Assembly: GCA_032690845.1 (NCBI GenBank)
Contig: CM064433.1
Span: forward strand, 36,888,658 to 36,952,657
Source: Eleusine coracana subsp. coracana
Lineage: Eukaryota; Streptophyta; Magnoliopsida; Poales; Poaceae
Reading direction: 5' to 3'
DNA: 64,000 nucleotides
Below, one piece after another: positions 1 to 11,966 of this stretch (position 1 is its first letter; every line of letters begins with the position of its first letter). The notes below the pieces were generated by a model. The model was not told where the DNA came from. It ran no database searches and saw only the letters and a program-made list of their open reading frames with translations. The translations under genes were made by a program, and so were the position numbers.

Positions 1-524
1 TGGAGGCCAAGCTGAAGATCTTTGTCGTCCTCTTGTTGTTCGCCGTCTGCAACAGAGGTATCTCTTTTATTCTACAACTTCCGTCATTGTTTGGTTACAG
101 CTTTTGTTCTGAATCGTAGGGATGCCACAAATTGCCCCCTTTTGGATTTTACTTTGGACTTGCGAATGCGAATTCACTGTTTCTCTTGACGTGAGCAGGT
201 AACGCCCAGCACTGCACTCTGTCCGACCTCGCCGTGACGCAGACTGCCGCACCAGGAAAGGTCCAGGGCCAGAAGGTGTACACGGTGGCGGTGGAGAATC
301 GTTGCATTTGCACACAATCCAACATTAAGGTGGCATGCCGGGGGTTCGCCTCCACCATGGGAGTCGACCCGGCCATCCTCCGGCCTGACGGCGATGGCAA
401 GCTCTGCACTCTCAACGACGGCCGTGCTCTCGGTATGGGCCCTGGATATGCTCTCAGATTCCACTACTCGTCCAGCTCTGAGATCGGCTTCAAGCCCGTG
501 TCGTCCAATATCGCCTGCTCTTGA
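1..524 (+). CDS. TPD1-like small secreted cysteine-rich protein, copy 1 (two exons; ATG cut by window edge)
   Basis: The window begins at the second base of an ATG: 'tg' followed in frame by GAG GCC AAG. Exon 1 (1-57) encodes a signal peptide (EAKLKIFVVLLLFAVC). The intron 58-198 has GT..AG ends, and exon 2 (199-524) continues in phase to TGA. The protein is about 127 residues. The mature part has six cysteines (QHC, NRC, CIC, VAC, KLC, IAC) and the conserved run VDPAILRPDGDG. This pattern fits the TPD1/MAC1/MIL2 family of secreted ligands that act with EMS1/MSP1-type LRR receptor kinases in anther cell specification. Short grass members like this one are annotated only as TPD1 homologues, and their individual roles are mostly unknown. 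A paralogue lies at 4771-5257. The family assignment is by recognition; the function is inferred. Confidence 0.82.
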
Positions 525-843
525 GTTCCGGATTCCTTCATGTAGCGAGGCTGGGACCTGAGGAATAACTCACTGACCCGTATCTCTCCTTGATTTGCTT
601 GCATCATAATTCTAATAAGAAAAACAAAATTCAAAATAAAAACAATTTCCATAACGAAAATTCGTGATGGATTCTGAAATTCTCGTTGTGACTTGTGAGT
701 GCAACATTTTGTTTCATCGTGCTTTCATATTCAAGCTCCCTGTCGTCGTTATGACCAAATCCCTGTTGACTATCGACCGTGCTTACGCGCGGCGGGCCAT
801 GCATTAAGCATCCACGCTCTTTTTCGGTAATCCACCCCCTCCA

Positions 844-868
844 CCCCCCCCCCCCCCCCCCCCCCCCC
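844..868. repeat. Poly-C tract of 25 bases
   Basis: An uninterrupted run of C (844-868) lies about 320 bases downstream of the first TPD1-like gene. On the opposite strand it is a G run able to form G-quadruplexes. It is a simple repeat prone to length errors and variation. No gene is associated with it. Confidence 0.9.
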
Positions 869-3800
869 TCCCGTCACACCCGCCTTTTTTGTCTGATTTG
901 TGGCGGCGCTGCACGAAAGCTCCCAACTGCAGGGCGCATGGGGAAAAAATCCCAAGAGCTTTGCGCACGAAAATGGACGCCAGTAACCAATGCGATGCAG
1001 GATCCTTGAGGCCGGTGTTGCCCAACCTAACGACGGCATTAACGTACTGATTTGTTTGAGGTCCAAAGCAAAAAAAAAAAAACAATGGGAAAAAAACTTG
1101 CTGAAGTACTACGTGCGCATCCATATCCTGCTTATGCACCAATACAAAAAATGTTCCAGATATTTGCCATAGATTGCAGGCGCGCAGCTAGGAGGTGACC
1201 GAAGGAACAGATTGTTCTAGCGTAGGACCGAATTCGGTGCAGTAATGGCACGAAATCAGGTATTGGCATCCTTGAGTGACTGGACAGATATAACGACCAA
1301 ATCAGAGAGGTGGGCCCAGCTAGTTGGCACACATGCGCTATGAAGCTAACCTGCGGCCACCTTCTGACAGCCGGTTCCTTTTTCCCAAAGTTTCTCACCT
1401 AGAACTTCCCATTATAGGAATGCTTTTTTCGGAAAACTTTTAAACAAAACCTTTTACCAAAACTTTTGACGAAACTTCTTAAAATACTTTACATGGGACT
1501 TCAAAACATACAATTTTATGTAAAATGTACAAAAATTTTAACTATACAATCAACCATCTAAAGGCCCACCATGTGGGTCCACACTAGGTGGGCCGACCAG
1601 ATATGGAGTCCACCCTCTGACATGGTGCCTGCCCCTAAACCTAGTAATGGAAGCGCGGGGGAGTCAGCTACTAGCAGCGGAAGCGCACTGCCGCAACTTC
1701 CGAGCTTTCGGCCGCGCGCATAATAGGATTCTCGTGTTTGGTTTGGCATTTTGTAGTGGATACGCATTACAACGTAAACTGATTCCAATATAACAAGTTT
1801 GTTTGAACGGACACCCTAATAAAATGCGTTGTAATTATAACCAGGCCTATTCAATCCTAATACACTCACTCCCCGACCAGAATCACATCTCAATACACCC
1901 GCTCCCCGATCTCATCGTCACACTCTGACCTGCCTCGCGTCGTCATCCTCAGCCCACATCTGATTCTGGTCGCCGGTACGCACTCACGAATCCTTGCCCT
2001 CTTTCCTTCCCTCTCTCAATCCCTTCGCTCGTGAATCGGGTACAGTGAAAAAAGAGGGCCAAGATGGAGGATTAGTAGACCAACCGCCTCCGGTTCCTCA
2101 TCGCTCAAGCAAGGGCTGCTGCCTCTGACTAGAGGAGCCCCATGCCTTTCTCAACCTCGCATCCCATCCGTCAAAGATTCAAACAAAAATCTGACTGGCA
2201 GTGCAGCTATTGCTCTATTTTGATAATAAGATATGGCTTATGCTGGTGGTTTGGGAGCAGTGGCTGCTGTGTGGAAGGGTCCCATCGCTGCTTGTGCTGG
2301 TGGAGATCAGTGCCGATGGTTTGAAGATTCAGAAGGGTTCATCAAGCTGGCAAATATCGGACACCAACGAAAGTACCTAATATGATACATTGTTTATGAT
2401 TACCGATAGCGAATGCAATCGCCAACCAAACACCACCTTGGTTCTTTTAAGAGGGAGAAAATATAAAAAGTTGCTTTAGAATCTGCTGGAGAGTTTGTAA
2501 AATCTTATATTATTCCTACACATCTTCCAAGAGGGATTACATCCTTTACTATGTGTGTGGACTCACTCTTTGACCCTTAAATTCAACGACAAAAACAGAT
2601 GTTCACAATGTGGCATATATCTATCTGGACTATGTGCTCCTATTTAGTTTAGATTTATGACATTTCTAGTGAAGTCCTGTTTTGTAGGAATTATGATTTA
2701 TTTTAAAAAAATAGCTTACACTTTGGAATGTCCATGAAAATGATTTCTCTGTCTTATAATAGCTTATTATCTTGGAAATCTGTTCTCGTATATCAAAACT
2801 GTTTCACAACACAGCATATCCTAAATGGATTTTTTTTCTCGAAAACATGAGAGAGGTGTGCTTTATTATATTGCAAAGAGAATCCAGAATGCATTATAGG
2901 TGGTTGGAAAAACGGAGTGAAAAGGGTACTATTTGTTGCCCATGGATTATGGATTATGGTAATACAAGATTATGTTTTTTTTTCAACACTTACGGTCATT
3001 TACCGCCCTCGCATCACCCTTGGGATGACTCGGGCGGCAACCAGGCACCGTCACCACCCACAAGCCTGTGTATCCATCCCATCCTTCGTTGCCACCGGAG
3101 GTCCAAAACCGTCACAACTTGGCTGACGGTGAGGACGACGGTGGCAGGGCAATCAAGGGCGATTGGACATTGAGATGATAGGGAGACTGGCCATGCACAT
3201 TAGAAGGATCTTTGATGGGAGAACCGAGACCTCTCCTCAGCTACCATCCCCCACAGTTGGCGTGCCGCATGTGCCACTCCGGCATGGATGCAGATCCAGA
3301 CCACCGCAACATTAGTCAAAGCTTCATCGCCAAGTTCTGGTAGTTGGATCTACAAACCTAGCCACTGGATCTGATGGGCACATGCCATCTTGTACCTTGA
3401 TGCACCGTTGTGCGCATTGAGGAAGGCGTTGAGGTGCATCACCGAAAAGGCTGTGAGGTTCTAGTGGCCCGAAGCAAGATGTCATATCATGGCCCTTATG
3501 GTTCCGGATCTGTTGCCACCGCCTCCCGTAACCTCTCTACAGCTGTCCTCCACCTAGATGGCAGGGGTGGCTCTATGTGCAGACAAACAATGAACTAATT
3601 CCTTTGCAGATCTGTTATTTGGCGTCTAGTGCTTGCGTTGGTGGTCAGGTCCCTCCCATAGTATTGGGGATTGGATCATGGAGGTATCAGCAGTTCAGGG
3701 TCATCGTGGTGAAGATAGACATCATCTAGCAGCGTTCATGGTTGATCTCCCTCTCATACTTTAGAGGATTGGGTCACATTGTTGATTCTCAATCTAGCGA

Positions 3801-4206
3801 TGGCGGAAGACATCACTGGATGGTGCTAAGGATTGATTCCCCTCTCATACTTGAAAGGATCAGACCATGGTGGCAGCATCCATGGTGGCTAACGCTTATT
3901 CTCCAGCGATTAATGACCTCGTGGCACATTTTGAGATGTTGCAGATTCTTGGATCTCCAATCACCGTTGTGTTGCATGGAAGGTTTAATAATAAATCTTT
4001 ATTCAACATATCAATAAATCTGTAGAGAGCTTTTCTTCTTTTATCGTTATAATGATTGTACATGTTTGATGATGGATGCTTGTATTTTGCTCTAACTCCC
4101 TCAAAACGATATTGCCTTCTTGAGAGCGAAAATTGGGTTTAATACAATCTTCCCATTATCTAAATAAATGGAAAACAGCTTAGAGGTGCTTACAAGCATA
4201 ATCAAT
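869..4206. other. Intergenic stretch with no recognised gene
   Basis: The spacer between the two TPD1-like copies is AT-rich with CT-rich patches. I see no convincing coding region. A short ATG frame at 2233-2385 encodes about 50 residues beginning MAYAGGLGAVAAVWKG; it is unrecognised and lacks support. Around 3400-4020 similar phrases recur (for example CCTCTCATACTT near 3751 and 3841), suggesting decayed repetitive DNA, but I cannot assign a family. Confidence 0.5.
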
Positions 4207-4208
4207 TA

Positions 4209-4306
4209 CTCCCTCCAGTCTTCTTTTCTTGTAGTTAGGCAAGCAAGCTAGTGCAAATTTGCACTAAGAAATTTGTCCCAACGACAAGAAAAAGAGAACA
4301 GGGGAG
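4209..4306. mobile_element. Stowaway-like MITE (98 bp, TA target duplication)
   Basis: The element begins CTCCCTCCAGTCTTCTTTTC and ends in an imperfect inverse copy (reverse complement CTCCCCTGTTCTCTTTTTC). TA lies on both sides (4207-4208 and 4307-4308). The CTCCCTCC terminus with a TA duplication is the signature of Stowaway (Tc1/mariner-derived) MITEs of grasses. It is non-coding and lies about 460 bp upstream of the second TPD1-like copy, where it may form part of the promoter region. Confidence 0.75.
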
Positions 4307-4770
4307 TACTACTGTATGAGTTTTGGGTGTTTGGTACATATTATGCCATAACCTCTAACGATCAGCAGCAAAAGAAGTTGCATAGTCTCTGCCAAACAGG
4401 ATTTAGTAGTTAATAAGGAGAACTAGTGCACATGCTGGACAAGATACTCAATTTATGGAGAACAATCAATATTTTATTCTACAAAACTATAAATGGAAAA
4501 CAATGAAAAGAAAATATTCAAATATCTACCAGATATGATTGTCACAACAGACAACCCAGCTGCAGAAATAAAATTCATTTATCTACCAGATATGATTAGC
4601 CTCGTAGACGTTCAGAAAACATATTATTGTGTATTCAAAATATGAAAAACTGTCAGAGTGGCGATTATTAGTCTATGAATATCTATCAGAGATGGTGATG
4701 AACTCCTGACTACCTCACTGCAATTATTACAAAATCTCTGGAGAGTATACAGAACAGGAGTACAGGACAA
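4307..4770. other. Upstream region of TPD1-like copy 2
   Basis: AT-rich non-coding sequence with a short direct repeat (ATCTACCAGATATGATT at about 4524 and 4580). I could not single out a TATA box or regulatory motif. Confidence 0.4.
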
Positions 4771-5257
4771 ATGGAAACAAAAGCTGAAGAAGTTCTTTAC
4801 CGTCCTCTTGCTCTTCTTGGTCTGCAATACAGGTATATCATTGTTCATAGAAAAGACTCTTGGTCACCAAAAAATATTGGGTTTTCTTTTGGACTTATCA
4901 AATCATTTGCTCTTTAAGCAAACAGGTAACGCACGGCACTGCAGTCTTTCAGACCTCGTGGTGACCCAGACCGTCCTACCAGGAAAGATCCGCTACCAGA
5001 GGGTGTTCACAGTGACGGTGCAAAACCATTGCATGTGCACACAGTCCAACATTAAGGTGACCTGCCGCGGGTATGCCTCCTATATGGGCGTGGGCGTCGA
5101 CCCGGCCATTCTCAGGCCTGACAGTGATGGCAACCTCTGCACTCTCAATAACGGCGGTGCTGTTGGTAAAGGCGCTGGAAATGCTGTGACGTTCCACTAT
5201 GCGACAAACTTTCAGATCCGGTTCAAACCCGTGTCATCCACTATCACCTGCTCTTGA
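4771..5257 (+). pseudogene. TPD1-like secreted protein, copy 2, with ATG out of frame
   Basis: A tandem paralogue of the gene at 1-524. Exon 2 (4926-5257) encodes the mature domain with all six cysteines (RHC, NHC, CMC, VTC, NLC, ITC) and VDPAILRPDSDG. Exon 1 encodes the expected hydrophobic signal segment (KFFTVLLLFLVCNTG, ending at 4832), and the intron 4833-4925 has GT..AG ends. The homologous ATG at 4771 is one base out of frame with that signal segment, because an extra A lies in the AAAA run near 4777. The signal-peptide frame contains no ATG back to the upstream stop at 4676. The intron is 93 nt, divisible by three and free of stops, so its retention would keep the frame. The copy is either a recent pseudogene, a sequencing error in the A run, or a gene using another 5' exon. 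Confidence 0.65.
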
Positions 5258-5389
5258 GTACTTGTAAAATAGAACATTCATAAATATACCCTTTCATAAA
5301 AATAGGTTGATGGATAACTTTTGTATCCACCTAACAAATGCAAGCAATATTTGTTTCTTCATATTTCATATGGTCCTGCCATTGTGATT

Positions 5390-5709
5390 AAGTCTTGTGG
5401 TTCAATCTGTTAAAATCCTTTGGGACCAGCTAGGTGTATCAGTGGATGATTGCCTTTTCAGTGAAGTAAAGAAGGGTTCTTGTGGTTGTCTGAGAGGGGA
5501 GAGAGATACTAACCACTGGGGACGAGTAGAGGATGAACCGAGTCGGTGTGGATGGAGTCCATTGGAGCAGTGCCATGCAGTGGCAACCGGCGATGAAGTG
5601 CAGTAGTGGCAACTGGTGGTGCGTCCTGTCGCTTCAACGTCAACCGATCAGGACGCGGGTCAAGGGCCCATTTGGCCGTTGGGCCAACTGGTGGAGATCA
5701 ATCTAACAT
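5390..5709 (-). mobile_element. Possible copia LTR remnant (minus orientation)
   Basis: Read on the minus strand, an AAGGGGGAGAATGTTAGA-like stretch at about 5704-5722 resembles a polypurine tract followed by an LTR start (TGTTAGATTGATCTCC). Polypurine tracts of this form are typical of Ty1/copia elements. The other LTR boundary and a partner LTR are not visible, so this is a weak call for a solo or broken LTR. Confidence 0.3.
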
Positions 5710-5749
5710 TCTCCCCCTTGATCTCGCCTTTCAAACTGGTCATGGTTGG

Positions 5750-6428
5750 TGTAGAACCATGGAGATAAATTCCTAGTTTCTCTTCCCAACAAGATGTAGC
5801 TGCAAATAATGGTGGCTATGAAGTTTGTGCACACTATAGATGGAGAAGGTATTATGTTCCTTCAGGAACGGAATGATAAGGTTGAGCCACACTGATACTT
5901 AGAAAATACTTGGGTCAATGTATATGGTGTGCCTTATGAGATCAGATCCTTGCTCCCACATTGGGTGGTAGGAAGAATTCTTGGAGCAACCTTCAAGCTG
6001 GATATGAAGTACGCGAGGAGGATGGGAGTGGTTTGAATTCTAGTGGGTGTATAACATCCTAGATACCACGGACATCGTTGTGGGTGAAGGCATATATAAC
6101 ATGTTCTTCAAGGTGGGCAATATATGCTAGGACAAAGAACTATGTTGCTTTCAAGAAGGAGGGCAACAACTTAGATGAAGATGGCCTCATGGATGACTTG
6201 GGCACTGGTGACTGCATGACACACAAACTTGATGCTGGGGACACCGACATGGGGATGGATGTCGAGTACAAACAAGATGATACCCTTCCTAGTGATGCTA
6301 CTCCTAGTGAGTAAAATAACGAAGTTGAGGAATATCTTATGGGCATGGTCAACGAGATAATTGACAAAACAACGTTTGATCTCATAGACAGAGATTGCTG
6401 TCAAGGTCGCTGCCGAAGAAGACTCAAT
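5750..6428 (+). pseudogene. LINE ORF1-like / DUF4283-type fragment
   Basis: Interrupted frames read NTWVNVYGVPYEIRSLLPHW, then VGRILGATFKLDMKYARR, then (6078-6314) an acidic stretch rich in D and E. This resembles the DUF4283-type nucleic-acid-binding region found in ORF1 of grass LINEs and related transposon proteins. Several stops break it, for example after GVV near 6036. A CACTA terminus begins directly after it, at 6429. The family call is from recognition of the VYGVPYEIR..LGA phrase and is moderate at best. Confidence 0.4.
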
Positions 6429-6611
6429 CACTACGGGAAATGGTAAGTTTGTCGTGTGCCAAATTGCTTGTTGTCCGCCTTCTATCGGGCACACGGCAAA
6501 TAGACGGTATGCCATGTGCCAACCAAAAGACACACGGCAAAGACACAGCCCACGGCAAACAAAGCCTTTGCCGTGAGCCAGCAGGAGGGCACACGACAGA
6601 TAATAGTAGGC
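6429..6611. mobile_element. Degenerate CACTA terminus / mini-element
   Basis: The left end is CACTACGGGAAATGG, followed by repeats of the subterminal motif (GGGCACACGGCAAA, TTTGCCGTGAGCC, GGGCACACGACAG). The right part (ACGACAGATAATAGTAG) looks like a decayed inverse of the left end, so this may be a roughly 183 bp internally deleted element. The base triplet before it is AAT; no clean duplication is visible on the right. Confidence 0.5.
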
Positions 6612-7464
6612 GTTCTGAGGAGGAGGGAGGAATGGTTTGCCTCAAGGGTTCTACTGGGGGAGGCAATCTAGGCTTCTGCTGGCCAGTACTTCGATGGTGC
6701 ATTCGAAAGTCATGGAGCACGCTGCAGCAGTAGGTGCGGTGGTGTCCCTAGACTCCCTTGTGGCTGTGGTGACGGCTGAGAACAGGGAGCAGGAAGCGCT
6801 GCTGTGCTCGGAGCTGCTGCCCGGGCCTGGCGTTTGGCATGCTCTAGAGGACACGACCAAGGCGTAGGCTGGGTGGGCTGTTGCAATCTGCAGCTCGAGT
6901 GTGCAGCCGCCTGCTTCTGTTGTGATACAGCACACTCCTTGGGTGATGAGTCAGACTTGTACAGCGCCTTGGTTGGTGCTGATGCCTACCCCTATCATGG
7001 CGTCTCCCACAGCCATGCCTGCAAGTGATGTGGTGTGGTGCGGCTTCGAAGAAGTGCTTGCTTTCACTGTTGTCCTGGCTATGGTGGATTCTGCACATGT
7101 GACACTTTTGGTAGCTGCGCGTGATGTGGCGTAGTGTGGCCTGGGAGAACTTCATGCTCCAGCTGCTGTCCCGGCCATGATTTATGCTGTGCTCGTGACA
7201 CTTATTGTGACTGTAATGTCTCTATCATGGATGATGGACATCACGTCAACTGTGTCACCCCGGTTCTCTCGGTGACTGCCCCCATCTCCAGCGCCCTCAC
7301 TGTCCGTGATGCCCCTGAGGCCCAAGGCAGATGACATCTCTTCTGCAACCGACGAGGGCACGGTAGCTCCCGATCGAAGTTGCTTTGCCAACAATTGGCA
7401 TGTTCTGTCTCAGGTGGCTGCTGCATTGTCTCCTACTCCAAGTATCATCTCTCCGACTGCTACG
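6612..7464. other. GC-richer stretch, possibly LINE ORF1 remainder
   Basis: Open frames exist on both strands (for example 6637-6867 and 7134-7334 plus), but none has a recognisable domain. Position between the ORF1-like fragment and the later endonuclease fragment suggests it could be the low-complexity part of the same LINE. This is inference only. Confidence 0.3.
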
Positions 7465-7658
7465 TGTTGGAGTCAATGGCGCTGCCTGCCTTCGATGTTG
7501 CAGGACGCCTCATATTTATAGAGCAAGGAATACATGGCATGTTACATGTGGCATACAGCATGCAGATGGGAAGGAGACACAGCTCCTAATATGGGTGATA
7601 ACCTTCTAAGTATTGCTCATGTGATTCCATGAATAGTGATTGCCTTCTATGCTTAACA
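7465..7658 (-). repeat. 3' LTR of the minus-strand copia element (194 bp)
   Basis: On the plus strand it runs TGTTGGAGTCAATGG to ATGCTTAACA, giving TG..CA ends on both strands. It matches 11967-12152 closely except for the missing outer end of the other copy. Confidence 0.88.
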
Positions 7659-7775
7659 CCCCTCCTTAATCTGGACGGTGTGCAACTAAGTTCGATTGCG
7701 CCGTAGGTTAGGAAATGCAGTGACTGGCAGCGGCTTTGTCATGATGTCAGCAATTTGATCCTTGGATGAGATGAA

Positions 7776-8918
7776 TCAAACCTCCAATTTATGAGATGCA
7801 ACACGCTCCCGAACAAAATGATAGTCCGCTTCAACATGTTTAGTGCGTCGATGAAATATCGGATTGGCCGATAGATAAGTCGCCCGAATGTTGTCACACC
7901 ATATACTTGGCAGGCGATGTTGAGGAATCCCAAGCTCACACAATAGCACTTGAATCCATATAACCTCAGCGGTAGCATTAGCAACCGCTTTATATTCGGC
8001 CTTCGTGCTTGAATGAGAGATCATGGGTTGCTTGCGTGAACTCCATGAAACTAGATTTCCACCAAAGAAGATGGCATAGCCGCCATTGCTCCGCCGGTCA
8101 TCAAGATTGCCAGCCCAATTCGCATCTGAAAAGGTGCTAAGAAAGGAGGATGTCGACTTTGTGATGCAAAGGCCCAAATCCAAAGTGGCATGTAGATAAC
8201 GTAAGATGCATTTGACTGCTGCCCAATGAGTGATGGTGGGTGCCGATAGGAATTGGCAAACACGATTCACACAGAAAGAGATATCCGGTCGTGTCAATGA
8301 GAGATATTGGAGGGCATCGACAACACTTCTATAGCATGTAGCATCTTCAACAAAGAGAGGAGTACCATTTGCTAACATCAACTTGTCCGTAGGGAGCATA
8401 AGTGTGGACACATGATTGGATGAGGACATGTTGGTGCGCTTCAAAAGATCCTTGATATATTTATGCTGTGTCAATGTGAGGCCAGTGGAAGTATGATGCA
8501 CTTCGATACCAAGGAAATAACTCAAGGAACCAAGGTCCTTAACCGCAAATTCCGCTTCAAGTTGGGTGAGAAGACGATCTATGGCCGATGATGAGGAGCT
8601 CACAATAATTATATCATCCACGTAGATGAGAATATACATTTGAATACCCCCTTTATTGAAGATGAACAGGGAGACATCGGCTTTGGAGGCAGAAAATCCC
8701 AACTGTAAGAGCTTGCCACTGAGACGAGAAAACCAGACCCGTGGTGCCTGTTTGAGTCCATACAATGACTTGTCCAGCTTGCATAAATAAGTAGGATGAT
8801 CCAGATCAACAAAACCAGGAGGTTGTCTCATATAAACATCCTCATCAAGATGACCATAAAGAAAAGCATTTTGGATATCAATTTGACAAAGAGACCAACC
8901 ACGAGAAACTGCAAGTGA
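7776..8918 (-). pseudogene. Copia reverse transcriptase / RNase H region
   Basis: The frame contains copia RT landmarks: LDKSLYGLKQAPRVWF, the catalytic YVDD in ILIYVDDIIIVS, KDLGSLSYFLGIEV and LTRPDISF. RNase H motifs follow: SDANWAGNLDDRRS, SSTKAEYKAVA and WCDN, ending with HVEADYHFVRERV. It shares its frame with the integrase ORF upstream and is separated from it only by an in-frame TAA at 8919-8921, where SLAVSRGWSLCQIDIQNAFL continues. The C-terminal tail ends at a stop at 7776; a further few dozen residues probably lay beyond. The domains are otherwise well preserved. Confidence 0.9.
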
Positions 8919-10241
8919 TTAAAGAATGCGAATAGTAGTAGGTTTTACCACCGGGCTGAAGGTATCATCATAATCCACACCATACCGTTGTTTGAATCCC
9001 TTGGCTACCAAGCGAGCTTTATGCCGATCGATTGAACCATTCACTTTGCACTTCAACTTGAATATCCATTTACAATCAATGACATTGAGGCTGGTACGAG
9101 GTGGAACAAGATGCCATGTCTTGTTTTTGAGAAGTGCTTGAAACTCCTCATTCATGGCAGCGTGCCAAAGCGGATGAAATTCCTCATCATCAGTGGTATG
9201 GACTGTAGAGTACGTCACTGTGCCATCTGTGTGAACTTTGGGCTGTGAGATTTGATTGCTGAGCCGAGTGTCATATTGATGAGCAGGAGCATGTGGTGCT
9301 GCAGTGGGTTGAGGCACATCCGATATGAGCTGGGCATCAGAGGACACCGATGTTGCCACCTCGCGGAGCGAGCTTGCAGGCGACCAGGTGGGCGAGCCAG
9401 CAGGTTGCGTGTTGGGCGAGCTAACAGCGCCTGGCGCGGCTAGGCTTGCTGTCGGGTGAGCAGGAGACTCGGGCGCGGGTGTGGGCGATGAATCATGGGC
9501 GTGGGGGCGCGGAGTGGATGGCGGGGATCCCGCACCCGACGTGGCTGTAGGGCGCATAGAGTTTGTTGCGCCGATGTCAGATGGCGGTGCCGGTCCCGAA
9601 GAGGATTCAGGAGTCTGCCGCCTAGGATCTCCTGCATCAGGGTGATCTGCATCCATAGAGTGAGCAGGCAATACTAGCAAATGATTATTGTTCAAATTAA
9701 AACTGCTATCATTTGTGGATGGGTCAATGTTGGATGAAGGGGTGGTGGCAAAGGGGAATTTACTCTCATCAAACACAACATCATGTGAGATGTACACCCG
9801 GTCGGAGTCCATGTCAAGGCACTTATAGCCTTTGTGATTAGCGCTGTACCCAAGAAAAACACAGGCTTTGGATCTAAATGGAAGTTTGTGTTTATTATAT
9901 GGGCGCAAGTGAGGCCAACAGGCACAGCCAAAAACACAGAGCATGGTATAATTTGGTGGGGCTTTGAATAAGCGCTCTAGAGGGCAAAGGTTGTCAATAA
10001 CACGCATTGGTAAGCGGTTGATGAGATAGGCAGCAGTAACAAAGGCTTCGTCCCAAAATTTTAGAGGCATGGATGTGTGACCTAGAAGTGAGAGGCCGGT
10101 TTCAACTATGTGGCGATGTTTGCGCTCGGCTAACCCATTTTGTTGATGGGTGTGAGGGCAAGATATTTGGTGTGCAATTCCTAAGGAACGAAATAATTGA
10201 TTGTGAAGTTTCCTATACTCCCCACCCCAATCAGATTGCAC
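8919..10241 (-). pseudogene. Copia integrase C-terminus and RT N-terminus
   Basis: Begins within the integrase core (SDWGGEYRKLHNQLF, HTHQQNGLAERKHRHIVE with the catalytic Glu), followed by WDEAFVTAAYLINRLP, the typical VFGCACWPHLRPYNKHKL, a Ser/Pro/Ala-rich linker, and the RT start (WHLVPPRTSLNVIDCKWIFK, KARLVAKGFKQRYGVDYDDT). It ends at TAA 8919-8921. The upstream integrase segment with HHCC and the first catalytic Asp lies in the broken stretch 10242-10813. Confidence 0.88.
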
Positions 10242-10813
10242 ACGTTTTATTTTAGTGTCAAGAAGACGCTCAACGTGAGCTTGGAATTGAAGGAAAAACT
10301 ATTGGGCCTCAGTTCTATTACGCATCAAATATACCCAAGTGAATTTACTGTAGTCATCAATGAAACTTATGTAATAAGTGTACCCGCCAACGGATGTGGG
10401 GACCGGATCCCAAGCATCCAAACAAATCAGTTCCAGAGGGGATGTAGAACGATGAATTGCATTATTAAATGGAAGTTGATGACTCTTGCCTAATTGACAG
10501 GCATTACATATGGTGGGACTCGACTCCTTGGAACATGGAAGATTATTTAGTCTTAAGATCGACCTAACAACTTGGGTGGAGGGGTGGCCAAAGCGAGCAT
10601 GCCACTAATCGGGGGACATCTTGACATGGAGAAGGGCTTGCTTGAAGGACTCAATGTCGGAGAGCTTGATAGGGTAAAGACCGGCCTCACTTTTGCCTTC
10701 CAGAAGAACTTGCCTCGTTGCTATGCCTTGGCAATTTCGGGGACATGAACAACATTGTCTAAGGTGAGAGATCTAGTAGCAGTATTAATTGAACAAGAAC
10801 CAATATGCAGAAT

Positions 10814-11218
10814 TTACAAACATGCTCTGTTGCCAACCTGGACAATCTCACCACTGTGGTACTGCTCGTGGAGGGCCAGGCGATCGAGATCACTTGTGAT
10901 GTGATCTGTAGCCCCAGTGTCCGTATACCAGTTGGGATCCACCTTGTAGTAGTGTGTGGTCGTAGAAGCGGCGGCGAAGGGTGGCTCCTCCTGGTAGGAC
11001 TCATCCATGCGGTGCCAGTATTTGAGCGCCGTATGATTGGTACGGCCACAAATCTGGCAGGGTAGGTGCTTCGGCCGATCATAGCCTGGAGCAGACCCGC
11101 GACCGCGGCCCGGGAATGATGTAGACCCACGACCACGGCCATGTCCAGCCGGCGCACCATGACCTCGACTGCGCGGCATGTTGCCCCCACGCCTAGCAAA
11201 ATTGGCCGCCGCGCCCAC
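10814..11218 (-). pseudogene. Copia gag zinc knuckle and protease start
   Basis: The frame has RGR/GRG-rich basic sequence, a zinc knuckle CQICGRTNHTALKYW in which the final Cys of CX2CX4HX4C is Tyr, and the protease active-site phrase WYTDTGATDHIT. It lies directly downstream of gag in the element. The mutated knuckle and flanking stops show that the copy is dead. Confidence 0.8.
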
Positions 11219-11248
11219 ATTGAGACGAGTCTCAACCTAGTTCTATGT

Positions 11249-11938
11249 CTAGTGAGATTTGTATGCGAGAAGGTAGGCATAGACGTCGTCAAGGGTGAAC
11301 GGATCCGTCTTGGTCATCATAGAGGTTACGAACACATCGTAGTCCGATCCGAGTTCCACCAGGAGATAGGCGATGATCTCGTCCCGACGGAGAGGGGCAT
11401 CAACGGCAGCAAGATCAAAAGCGAGCCCCTTGATTTTGCGAAAGTATTCATCCACAGACATATCCCGCTTCTTCAGGGTGGCGAGGTCGACGCTGATCTG
11501 AACTGCCCGAGCATGCACGACAGAGGAGAACATGTTCTGTAGGATATCCCAGGCTTCTTTGGCGGTTTTGGCCGACATCACATCAAGGAGCAGATCTTCG
11601 GTCATGGAAGAGAGGAGATCGCTCAGAAGCTGCTGGTCCTGATCATACCACCGGTCATAGGCCGGGTTAGGGATTTGCTCAGCACCTTCAGCAGTGGATG
11701 AGGCGACGAGTCTGGAGGGCACTAGAATAGATCCATCAATGTAGCTGAGCAACTTGGTGCTCTGGAGGTAGGGAAGAAGCTGTGCATGCCACAACATGTA
11801 GTTGGACTTGTTGAGCCGAACGGTGACAGCATGGTGGATCGGGATTGGGGCAAAGGTAGATGATGTAGAGCTGGCCATGGCGGAAGAGATGGTGGAAGGA
11901 GAGGAGGCGGAGGATGAAGAAGAAGTGGTGCCCGACAT
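11249..11938 (-). pseudogene. Copia gag (UBN2-type) N-terminal part
   Basis: Starts at ATG (11936-11938) just inside the 5' LTR and primer site. A serine-rich leader precedes a capsid-like region: RLNKSNYMLWHAQLLPYL, AKEAWDILQNMFSS, LRRDEIIAYLLVELGSDYD. This is the standard gag_pre/UBN2 architecture of copia elements. It ends at a premature stop (11249), after which the zinc-knuckle part continues. Confidence 0.88.
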
Positions 11939-11966
11939 TTTGGTGGATACTATGGCTCTATTACCA

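Noticed and set aside
4500..4600. Repeated ATCTACCAGATATGATT as a regulatory element
   Set aside because: Only two copies in AT-rich DNA; a local duplication is the simpler explanation.
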